Positions 57,287 to 64,000 of a stretch of 64,000 nucleotides of DNA are shown here, one piece after another. Both the position numbers and the translations under genes were made by a program. Source of the stretch: Actinoplanes couchii (GTDB lineage: Bacteria > Actinomycetota > Actinomycetes > Mycobacteriales > Micromonosporaceae); the NCBI RefSeq assembly GCF_016862075.1, contig NZ_BOMG01000108.1, positions 1-64,000 of the forward strand. Direction: 5' to 3'. Below the pieces are notes generated by a model. It made no database searches and had not been told where the DNA came from. It was given only the letters and a program-made list of their open reading frames with translations. Position 1 is the stretch's first letter; the number at the start of each line of letters is the position of its first letter.

Positions 57287-59875
57287 ATGGCGACGTTGCA
57301 GGAACTGGCCGACGACGCCATGCGGATGGTGCAGACCGATCCGCGGCTGGCGCGGGCCGAGGCTCTGCGGGTGCGGGCGGCCGCCCGCCGGGCCGGGGAC
57401 GCCGGGGCCGAGTCGGCGGCCGAGCGGGTGCTGGGGCTGGCCGGGCGGGAGAGCAACGACGTCGGCCCGGCCGCCCGGCACCTGCGACGGGCGGTGGCGA
57501 TCGCCGACGAGGCGGGCCTGCCGGTGGCCGCCGCCCGGGCCCGGATGACCCTGTCCCTGGTGCGCGCCGACCAGGGCGACATCGCCGGGGCGATGGGTCT
57601 GGGTGAGGCCGCCGCGCCGTACCTGGAAGGGGTCGAAGCCGCCCGTCTCGGCCACCAGCTGGCGCTGGTCGCGCAGCGGCGCGGCCTGTTCGCCGAGGCG
57701 CTGCGCGGTTACGGCAGCGCCCTGGCGGTCTTCCGCCGGGAGGGCGACCTGCACTGGGAGGCCCGGGTCCGCAACAACCGGGGCGTGCTGTACGCCTACC
57801 GCGGCAATCCCGGCCCGGCCGAGACCGACCTGCGGCGCGCCGAGGAGCTGTACGCGGCGCTGGGCCAGGATCTGGCGGTCGCCGACGTGCGCTGGAACCG
57901 GGGTTTCGCGGCCGGCCGCGACGGCCGGGTGGTGACCGCCCTGACCCACCTGGCCGCTGCCGAGGACCACTACGTGAAGAACCACCTGTCCCCGGCCATG
58001 ATCATGATGGATCGCTGTGACGTGCTGCTGTCGGCCGGCCTGTACGAGGAGGCCCGCGACGTGGCCACCGCCGCCGTCCGGGAGCTGGCCCGCCGCCGGA
58101 TGGCCGCCGACCTGGCCGAGGCCCGCCTGCTGCTGGCCGCCGCCGCCCTGGCCTGCGGTGACCTGACCGCGGCCCGGCACGCCGCCCGCCTGGCCGAGCG
58201 CGCGTTCGCCCGGCAGGTCCGGCCGGGCTGGGCCGCCGTGGCCCGCTACACGCTGCTGCGCGCCGACTGGGCGGCCGGACGGCATGGTCCGGCGCTGCTG
58301 CGGGCCGCGGTGGACGGGGCCGCCGCGCTGCGGGAGGCCGGCTGGGCGGGCCCGGCCGCCGACGCCGCCCTGATCGCGGCCCGCAGCGCGCTGGCCGCCG
58401 GCCGCCCGGACCAGGCGACCGCCCTGCTGCGGCACACCGGCCGGGCCCGGCGGCCGGGCAATCCGGCGGCGCTGCGGGTCAGCGCCTGGCACGCGATGGC
58501 GCTGCTGCGGATCGCCAGCGGGGACCGGCGCGGCGCGGAGGCCGCGCTGCGGGCCGGGGTGCGGGCCCTGGACGAGCACCGGCTCACCCTGGGCGCCACC
58601 GAGCTGCGGGTGCGGGCCGCCGAACACGGTTTCGACCTGGTGATGACCGCGCTGCGGCTGGCGGTGGCGTCCGGGTCGGCGCGGTCGCTGCTGATCTGGG
58701 CCGAGCGGGGCCGGGCCGCCGCTCAGCAGCTGCGCCCGGCCGGGCCGCCGGAGGATCCGGAGCTGGCCGCCGAGTTCGCCGAGCTGCGGGCGGTCGCCGC
58801 GGTCCGCGAGCAGGACCTGGCCGAGGGCCGCGACGCGCGCCGCCACCAGCAGCGGCAGGCCCACCTGGAACGCTCGATCCGCGACCGGGTCCGCACCACC
58901 CGGCCGGTGCTGCCGGGTTCCCGCGGCGGCGCGCTGCGCACCGGGCGGCTCACCGAGCATCTGGCCGGCCGGTCCCTGGTCGAGCTGATCGCGGTGGACG
59001 GCACGCTGTACGCGGTGGTGCTGACCGGTAACCGGTTGACCCGGCACGAGCTGGGGCCGGTCGAGGCGGTCAACGCGGAGATCCGGGCGCTGCGGTTCGC
59101 GTTGCACCGGATGTCGCTGGGCCACCCGGCCGGCCGGTCCGGCGCGGACCGCCTGGATCGGATGCTGCTCGGCCCGCTGCGGCCGGTGCTCGGCGACGAC
59201 GGCCTGGTCATCGCGGTGTCCGGGCGGCTGCACGGGGTGCCCTGGCAGATGCTGCCGACCTGCGCCGGCCGGACCGTGTCGGTGGTGCCCAGCGCTCTGG
59301 CCTGGCTGCGCGCGGCGACGGCGGCCCCGGCCGGCGAGGGCACGGTCCTGGTCGCCGGTCCCGGTCTGCCGGGCGCGGCCGACGAGATCCGGACCCTGGG
59401 CGTACGGTACGGCGCGGCGCACGCCCTGGCCGGTGATCAGGCGCGCGTCGCGGACGTCCTGCAGGCCATGGACGGATCCGCCTGTACGCACATCGCCGCG
59501 CACGGGACGTTCCGCGCCGACAACCCGCAGTTCTCCACCCTGGGACTCGCCGACGGCCCGCTGACCGTCTACGACCTGGAGACGCTGCGCCGCCCACCGG
59601 CCCTGGTGGTGCTGTCGGCCTGTGACTCCGGGCTGTCCACCGTGCACCGCGGCGACGAGATCATGGGATTCGCCGCCGCGCTGCTGGCCCTGGGCACCCG
59701 GTCGGTGATCGCCACGGTGGCCCCGGTCCGTGACGGCGCCGCCCGCGACGTGATGGTGTGCCTGCACGACGAGCTACGGGCCGGATCGTCCCCGTCCGTG
59801 GCGCTCGCCGCGGCGCAGCGGGCGTCCAGCGGCGATCCGGCCGCGTCAGCGTTCATCTGTCACGGCGCCGGGTGA
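57287..59875 (+). CDS. TPR-CHAT caspase-like protein (862 aa)
   Basis: The first 560 or so residues form tetratricopeptide-like helical repeats (for example AEALRGYGSALAVFRREGD, NRGVLYAYRGNPGPAETDL). The C-terminal 260 residues are a CHAT protease domain: catalytic His739 in AAHGTF and Cys779 in LSACDSG, both intact. CHAT proteins are caspase relatives that cleave specific partners, including cell-death effectors. AGGAGA lies upstream of ATG 57287. It is convergent with a subtilase/sigma-factor operon, overlapping 16 bases, an association that suggests a shared pathway (inference). Confidence 0.92.
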   Translation: MATLQELADDAMRMVQTDPRLARAEALRVRAAARRAGDAGAESAAERVLGLAGRESNDVGPAARHLRRAVAIADEAGLPVAAARARMTLSLVRADQGDIAGAMGLGEAAAPYLEGVEAARLGHQLALVAQRRGLFAEALRGYGSALAVFRREGDLHWEARVRNNRGVLYAYRGNPGPAETDLRRAEELYAALGQDLAVADVRWNRGFAAGRDGRVVTALTHLAAAEDHYVKNHLSPAMIMMDRCDVLLSAGLYEEARDVATAAVRELARRRMAADLAEARLLLAAAALACGDLTAARHAARLAERAFARQVRPGWAAVARYTLLRADWAAGRHGPALLRAAVDGAAALREAGWAGPAADAALIAARSALAAGRPDQATALLRHTGRARRPGNPAALRVSAWHAMALLRIASGDRRGAEAALRAGVRALDEHRLTLGATELRVRAAEHGFDLVMTALRLAVASGSARSLLIWAERGRAAAQQLRPAGPPEDPELAAEFAELRAVAAVREQDLAEGRDARRHQQRQAHLERSIRDRVRTTRPVLPGSRGGALRTGRLTEHLAGRSLVELIAVDGTLYAVVLTGNRLTRHELGPVEAVNAEIRALRFALHRMSLGHPAGRSGADRLDRMLLGPLRPVLGDDGLVIAVSGRLHGVPWQMLPTCAGRTVSVVPSALAWLRAATAAPAGEGTVLVAGPGLPGAADEIRTLGVRYGAAHALAGDQARVADVLQAMDGSACTHIAAHGTFRADNPQFSTLGLADGPLTVYDLETLRRPPALVVLSACDSGLSTVHRGDEIMGFAAALLALGTRSVIATVAPVRDGAARDVMVCLHDELRAGSSPSVALAAAQRASSGDPAASAFICHGAG

Positions 59876-61074
59876 ACGAACCCGTCCGGGGCGGCCAGGT
59901 AGCGCCCGTACCCGGGGAACGGGTCCGAAAGCGCCTTGAGCAGCAGGTCCGCGGCGTCCCGGCAGCTCTGCCCGGCCGTGGTGGCGGCCGCGATCCGGGC
60001 CGCCACGTACGGTGTCGCGAACGACGTGCCACTCCACGCCACCTGCCCGGCGAAGGTCAGCGGCTGGGTGCCGTGATCCCAGGTGCCGCTGACGTACGGC
60101 AGGTGCACCCGCACCCCCGGAGCACACGCGGTGATCCAGTTGCCGGTGTTGCTGAACCCGGCCGGCGCCGCCACCGGCCCGGTGGTGTCCACCGCGGCCA
60201 CCGAGATCACACCCGGCCGGCTGGCCGGATAGAAGTTCGGCGTCGCGCTGGCCACGTTGCCGGCCGCCGCGACGACCACCGTCTCGGCGGGCAGGCTGTC
60301 CAGGACCATCTCCAGGGCGACCGGCGGTGTGTCCCCCTCGAACACACCGCCGAGCGACATGGTGATGATCTCGGCCCCGGCGTCGCGGGCCCGCAGGATC
60401 CCGGCCGCCAGGTTCACCTCGTCGGTGATGCCGTCGACCGACAGCACCTGGATTGACATCAGCTCACAGTTGCGGGCGTACCGGGCCACCACCCCGGCCG
60501 TGGCGGTGCCGTGCCCGCCCATCAGGCCGATCCGGCGGGCCGCCGGATCCAGGTAGACCCGGTCCAACTCGTGACCGTGGTGCTTGAACGGCTTGCCGAA
60601 CACCGGCATGGTCAGCGCCGCCGGGTCGAAACCGGTGTCGATGACCGCGACCCGCACCGGCCGGCACGGGGTCGTCTCACCGGCCCGCGGCTGGTCCGGC
60701 ACCGGCAGCGGGTCACTGGCCAGGCCACCGTGCAGTTTCGGCTGCCCGGTGATCGGCCCGGCGGTGTTCACCGCGAACGCGTGATTGAGGCCGACCCGCG
60801 GGCCCTGGGGCAGGCTCCGCATCGACGACACCAGCGACGGCAGGTCGGTCTCGTCGCCGTCGTCACCGCCGGGCACCGCTATCCGGGTGACGAAGCCGGT
60901 GAGCGGGTCGTCATCGGCGGTCCGCAGGGTGCGCACCGGGCCCAGCAGCGCATCCACGCGCGGCACGTCCTGGGACGCCACCAGAAGCTCGCCGGCGAAG
61001 TAGTACGTGTCACCGGTTCGGCGGATCCGTGGGTCGAGCGCCCACGGGTTCGGGAACGCGGTCTCTTCGGGCAT
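59860..61074 (-). CDS. Cytoplasmic subtilisin-like S8 peptidase
   Basis: 404 aa. The triad is intact: Asp146 (VAVIDTGFDP), His188 (GGHGTATAG), Ser351 (SGTSFATPY), with oxyanion Asn273 (AAGNVAS). A 140-residue N-terminal region with an acidic patch (PGGDDGDETDLPS) may be a prodomain. There is no signal peptide or anchor, unusual for subtilases of Gram-positive bacteria, so it acts inside the cell. Last gene of the sigma - acidic protein - protease unit. Confidence 0.92.
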   Translation of the reverse strand: MPEETAFPNPWALDPRIRRTGDTYYFAGELLVASQDVPRVDALLGPVRTLRTADDDPLTGFVTRIAVPGGDDGDETDLPSLVSSMRSLPQGPRVGLNHAFAVNTAGPITGQPKLHGGLASDPLPVPDQPRAGETTPCRPVRVAVIDTGFDPAALTMPVFGKPFKHHGHELDRVYLDPAARRIGLMGGHGTATAGVVARYARNCELMSIQVLSVDGITDEVNLAAGILRARDAGAEIITMSLGGVFEGDTPPVALEMVLDSLPAETVVVAAAGNVASATPNFYPASRPGVISVAAVDTTGPVAAPAGFSNTGNWITACAPGVRVHLPYVSGTWDHGTQPLTFAGQVAWSGTSFATPYVAARIAAATTAGQSCRDAADLLLKALSDPFPGYGRYLAAPDGFVHPAP

Positions 61075-61092
61075 GGTGGTCTCGCTTTCGCG

Positions 61093-61578
61093 TCAGCCGA
61101 CCGCCACCCACGCGGTGACGATCGGTGGGGAAACGGCGCCCCGCAACCGCAGCCGGACCGATCGCACCGAGGGCAGGTCGGCGGCGAACCGGCCCTCCAC
61201 GTCGATCGGCCGGCGTACGGCGCCCCCGTCGTGGAGCAGCACGGCCTCGGTGTGACCGGCCGGTTCGACCAGCCCGTCCACCTCGAACCCACCGGCCACC
61301 CGGGTGACCCCCAGATGGACCCGGATCCCGTCCGGCCCGGCCGGTCCGAAGACCAGCATCCGGCCGTCGTCCGGACCCCGGGTCAGCACTCCGGCGTCGG
61401 TGAGCGAGTCCCACTCCAGATCGGCGAAGTCCTCGCCGGAGTCACGGAACGCGAACGCGGCGATCGCGTACCGGCCGACCGGCGGTGGCATCGGATCCAC
61501 CCGGCCGATCAGTGCGCGCAGTGCGGCGTCCAGGTCCATGTCGCCGGTCTCCTCCTCGCGGGGCATGTCACCGGTCAT
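61093..61578 (-). CDS. Acidic protein of unknown function (161 aa)
   Basis: No known family. The N-terminus is acidic (PREEETGDMDLDAAL) and the rest looks beta-rich (GVTRVAGGFEVDGLVEPAG, RLRLRGAVSPPIVTAWV). It starts inside the sigma-factor gene's end (11-base overlap) and precedes the subtilase. Its place between a sigma factor and a protease suggests a sigma-binding or adaptor role, which sequence alone cannot show. Confidence 0.75.
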   Translation of the reverse strand: MTGDMPREEETGDMDLDAALRALIGRVDPMPPPVGRYAIAAFAFRDSGEDFADLEWDSLTDAGVLTRGPDDGRMLVFGPAGPDGIRVHLGVTRVAGGFEVDGLVEPAGHTEAVLLHDGGAVRRPIDVEGRFAADLPSVRSVRLRLRGAVSPPIVTAWVAVG

Positions 61579-62167
61579 GACCGTGCTCCAGACTCCCTGA
61601 TACAGCCGGGCGCACCAGACGGCGCAGTTTCTCCAGACACCGGCGCCGGGTCGGGCCCAGATAGCCGATCGGCACATTCAGGGCGGCGGCCGCCTCGGCG
61701 TACGACGGCGCGGGTTGGGCCATCATCACCCGCAGCAGGCGCTGGCAGCCGTCACCGAGCCGGTTCAGGCCCTCCCACAGGCGGCTCGCCAGGTCGTCGT
61801 CGCGCAGCCGCTCGTCGGCGGCGACCACGATCTCCTCCGGGGTCTGGTCCTCGCGGGCCGCCCCGATCCAGGCCATGTCCCCGGCCGGGGGTGTGCGGTT
61901 GCGGGCGGCCAGCACCCGCAGCGACTCCCGGCGCGCGGTCGTCGACAGCCAGGCCCCGGCCCGGTCCGGATCGGTCAGCGTGCCCAGCGACCGGGCGAAC
62001 TTCTCCCAGGTGGTCTGGCAGACGTCCTCGGCGTCGGCGGCACCGAGCCGATGCCCGCGCGCCACCGCCCAGACGAGATCGGCGTACGCCCGGACCAGTT
62101 CCTCCCAGGCGGACGCGTCACCGGCCCTGGCCCGGTGGACCAGAGCTGCCGTCTCGTTCGGCTCCAT
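61568..62167 (-). CDS. Sigma-70 family RNA polymerase sigma factor
   Basis: 199 aa with region 2 (ADLVWAVARGHRLGAADAEDVCQTTWEKFARSL, about 30-65) and region 4 (CQRLLRVMMAQPAPSYAEAAAALNVPIGYLGPTRRRCLEKL, about 140-185). ATG 62167 follows GGAGTCCGCG. It heads the operon with the acidic protein and the subtilase and has no anti-sigma membrane protein beside it, so control is likely cytoplasmic. Confidence 0.92.
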   Translation of the reverse strand: MEPNETAALVHRARAGDASAWEELVRAYADLVWAVARGHRLGAADAEDVCQTTWEKFARSLGTLTDPDRAGAWLSTTARRESLRVLAARNRTPPAGDMAWIGAAREDQTPEEIVVAADERLRDDDLASRLWEGLNRLGDGCQRLLRVMMAQPAPSYAEAAAALNVPIGYLGPTRRRCLEKLRRLVRPAVSGSLEHGHDR

Positions 62168-62255
62168 CGCGGACTCCTTCAGTGTCGTCTCTGAGTAGTC
62201 CGCCTCGTCCGTTCCGTACCACATTCTGTCGCCTAGCCGACATCGACAAGTCTGA

Positions 62256-62852
62256 TCAGATTCGGGTCGGGGGCGCGCCCATCGCCGCGGACAGGAACGT
62301 CATCGCGAAGTGCCGGGCCGCCTGCCCCTCGGCCGGGGACACCCGGTCCACCGCCGTCACCGCCAGCACCCCCCGCATCCGGAAGAACAACTCGTCGCCG
62401 CTCAGATCGGGCAGGGTGAGCCGGAACGCCGCCGCGAACCGCTCCTGCACGGACTGCTCGGCCGGCCCGGACCAGGCCCGGGTCTCCTCGGCCGGGTCGG
62501 TGAGGATGGTGACGATCAGCCGCGACCGGCGGGCGCCACTGGGGTCACCGGCCGGCATCGCGTCGAACATCGGCCCGGCGAACGCCTCGACCAGCTCGGC
62601 GACCGCCGGCGTGGCACCCTCGGCCAGCAGCCGGTCCAGCCCGGCGCTCTGCGCGGCGGTGATCGGCTCGATCGCGCGCCGGGCCACCGCGGCCATCAAC
62701 TGCGCCTTCGACCCGAAGTGGTAACCGACGGCCGCCACGTTCGCCCCGGCCCGGTCGGTGATCGCCCGCACCGACGTGCCGCTGTAGCCGTGCTCGGCGA
62801 AAAGCCGCTCGGCCGCGTCGAGGAGCTGGGTGCGGGTGTCGGGGGTCGCCAT
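62256..62852 (-). CDS. TetR-family repressor
   Basis: 198 aa. The HTH is at about residues 8-50 (LLDAAERLFAEHGYSGTSVRAITDRAGANVAAVGYHFGSKAQL) followed by a C-terminal domain of the TetR_C type with FFRMRGVLAVTAVDR. Divergent from the ketopantoate-reductase-like gene with only 54 bases between the starts, so it most likely controls that gene and itself. Confidence 0.92.
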   Translation of the reverse strand: MATPDTRTQLLDAAERLFAEHGYSGTSVRAITDRAGANVAAVGYHFGSKAQLMAAVARRAIEPITAAQSAGLDRLLAEGATPAVAELVEAFAGPMFDAMPAGDPSGARRSRLIVTILTDPAEETRAWSGPAEQSVQERFAAAFRLTLPDLSGDELFFRMRGVLAVTAVDRVSPAEGQAARHFAMTFLSAAMGAPPTRI

Positions 62853-62865
62853 GAGGACGTACTCT

Positions 62866-62890
62866 AACAAACGATTGATTAAAACGATCG
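62866..62890. promoter_or_regulatory. Candidate TetR operator
   Basis: AT-rich patch between divergent starts. AAACGATTG (62869-62877) and AAACGATCG (62882-62890) are repeated 13 bases apart, and the core has weak inverted symmetry. TAGAGT on the minus strand lies 8 bases before the TetR ATG. Confidence 0.45.
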
Positions 62891-62906
62891 TATGAAAGAG
62901 GTGGTC

Positions 62907-63758
62907 ATGCGTATTCTCGTGATCGGGGCCGGCGTCACCGGAAGCCTGCTCGCCGCCGGCCTGCACCAGGCCGGCCACGACGTCACCCTGCTCGCCCGCG
63001 GCCAGCGCCTGACCGACCTGCGCCGGCACGGCGTCCGCCTGGCCGAGGGCGACAGCACGGTGATCCGGCAGGTCCCGGTCCCGGTCGTCGACAAACCCGC
63101 CGCTGAGTACGACCTGATCGCCGTGTCGGTCCGCCCGCACCAGGTCGACAGCGTCCTCGACCAGCTCACCGCCGTCGACGGCGACGTGGTGTTCATGCTG
63201 AACTGGGCCGGCGGCGCGGCACCCCTGCAAAAGGCCCTCGGCCCCGGCCGGGTGCTGCTCGCCTCCGCGGCCGGCGGCGGCACCCTCGACGGCGACGTGA
63301 TCCGGCACCGCCCACCCGGCGTCCTCACCCGCCTGGCCCGGATGCCGATCGGCGAACCCGACGGCCGGACCACCCCACGCGTGCAGCGCATCGTCCGGAT
63401 GTTCCGCGACGCCGGATTCCACTACCGGATCGAACCCGACATGGAGTCGAGGCTGCGCTCGCACGCCGCGTTCGAGGTCCCGTTCGGCCAAGCCGTCCAC
63501 CAGGCCGGCGGCCCGACGCAGTTGGCCGCCGACCCGGAAGCGCTGCGCACGGCACTGCGCGGGATGCGCCGCGAACTGACCGCCACCGGTGGTTTCGCCC
63601 CACTGCGAAAACTGCCGGAGCCACTGCTGGTGCCGGTGCTGCGCAGCTTCCTGCGCAGCTCACTCGCCGTCAACAGCGGCCTCAGCACCATCTCGCCATC
63701 GTCGGCGGCCGAGTATCGGCATCTGTCCGAGCAGCTCAGAGCCTTTTCGTCACGCTGA
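62907..63758 (+). CDS. Ketopantoate reductase family protein (ApbA/PanE-like)
   Basis: 283 aa. The N-terminal Rossmann motif RILVIGAGVTGSLLAAGL binds NADP(H), and DLIAVSVRPHQVDSVLDQL is the typical second segment. The C-terminal catalytic domain is divergent: the usual Lys/Asn/Glu set cannot be placed with confidence, so the substrate may not be ketopantoate. ATG 62907 preferred, GAGGTGG is 6 bases upstream. Under likely TetR control. Confidence 0.85.
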   Translation: MRILVIGAGVTGSLLAAGLHQAGHDVTLLARGQRLTDLRRHGVRLAEGDSTVIRQVPVPVVDKPAAEYDLIAVSVRPHQVDSVLDQLTAVDGDVVFMLNWAGGAAPLQKALGPGRVLLASAAGGGTLDGDVIRHRPPGVLTRLARMPIGEPDGRTTPRVQRIVRMFRDAGFHYRIEPDMESRLRSHAAFEVPFGQAVHQAGGPTQLAADPEALRTALRGMRRELTATGGFAPLRKLPEPLLVPVLRSFLRSSLAVNSGLSTISPSSAAEYRHLSEQLRAFSSR

Positions 63759-64000
63759 AACCGGCTGCTCCCCAGCTGGCCAGAGCCGGTCGAAGATCAG
63801 CTGGTCGACGGGGGAGACCCGGTCCCGGTCGGCGTAGGTCAGCCAGGCGATCTCCTCGATCTCACTGCTGGCCCGCAGTTCTCCGGTGTAGGCGGCGGTG
63901 TAGCAGGTCATCCGCACCTGCCGCCCCGCCGCATGCCCGTGCGCCTGCGCCGTGAACACCCCGAACAACTCGGCGCTGCCCGGATCGATCACCACGTCCA
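63750..64000 (-). CDS. NUDIX hydrolase, C-terminal part (cut by window end)
   Basis: The visible 80 or so residues (DPGSAELFGVFTAQAHGH, MTCYTAAYTGELRASSEIEEIAWLTYADRDRVSPV) match the C-terminal half of Nudix proteins; the Nudix box lies beyond 64000. Overlaps the end of the ketopantoate-reductase-like gene by nine bases. Confidence 0.8.
   Translation of the reverse strand, partial: DVVIDPGSAELFGVFTAQAHGHAAGRQVRMTCYTAAYTGELRASSEIEEIAWLTYADRDRVSPVDQLIFDRLWPAGEQPVSA

Overview
The window is high-GC DNA with dense short-gap gene packing, GTG/TTG starts and gene families typical of filamentous Actinobacteria: mycothiol-dependent isomerase-like proteins, an F420/deazaflavin oxidoreductase-like protein, a SARP regulator, a Rip-type M50 protease and two CYPs. 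A member of the Micromonosporaceae (Actinoplanes-like) is my best inference; nothing here fixes the genus. No rRNA, tRNA or CRISPR array was seen.

Layout. 0.2-3.5 kb: unknown gene, P450 plus VOC pair, and a convergent SARP with a TTA codon. 3.5-7.4 kb: secreted SH3-like protein and a minus-strand operon (lipoprotein, HlyD-like adaptor, ABC ATPase, FtsX permease). 7.5-9.2 kb: ECF sigma factor and its membrane partner. 9.2-19.8 kb: phosphoesterase, DUF402, phosphotransferase, two MFS transporters, acetyltransferase, isomerase-like and VOC proteins, small membrane proteins. 19.8-29 kb: TetR/MFS/esterase unit, MerR-controlled membrane protein, AAC(3)-like enzyme, NarL-type two-component pair, DUF418 protein. 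29-40.8 kb: HTH-methyltransferase fusion, HNH-like protein, epimerase with XRE regulator, S9 peptidase, ene-reductase, second P450, HEAT-repeat protein, M50 protease.

40.8-46.3 kb is a nested mobile island. A Tn554-type element (two tyrosine recombinases plus a small HTH/coiled-coil protein) is bounded by direct repeats CTAAAG and sits exactly in the loop of the right-end hairpin of an IS605/IS1341-type element that encodes an RNA-guided TnpB nuclease. Removing it restores the hairpin. The insertion should split the guide-RNA scaffold of the nuclease.

46.4-52.8 kb: an epimerase-like gene, then a seven-gene run with 1-4 base overlaps except one 8-base gap (DUF2332, isomerase-like, NUDIX, HEAT repeat, two membrane proteins, phosphotransferase). 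52.8-57.2 kb: decayed deaminase, GNAT, hydrolases, macro domain, deazaflavin-type protein, methyltransferase. 57.3-62.2 kb: a TPR-CHAT protease-like protein facing an operon of sigma factor, acidic protein and cytoplasmic subtilase, which may form a proteolysis-linked signalling module. The right end has a TetR/ketopantoate-reductase pair and a partial NUDIX gene.

Three window-wide patterns stand out: many genes with a TANNNT hexamer 6-7 bases before the start codon and no Shine-Dalgarno (leaderless mRNAs); several coding minisatellites, including one 15-base unit shared by two unrelated genes; and three gene remnants that kept both ends but lost the middle.
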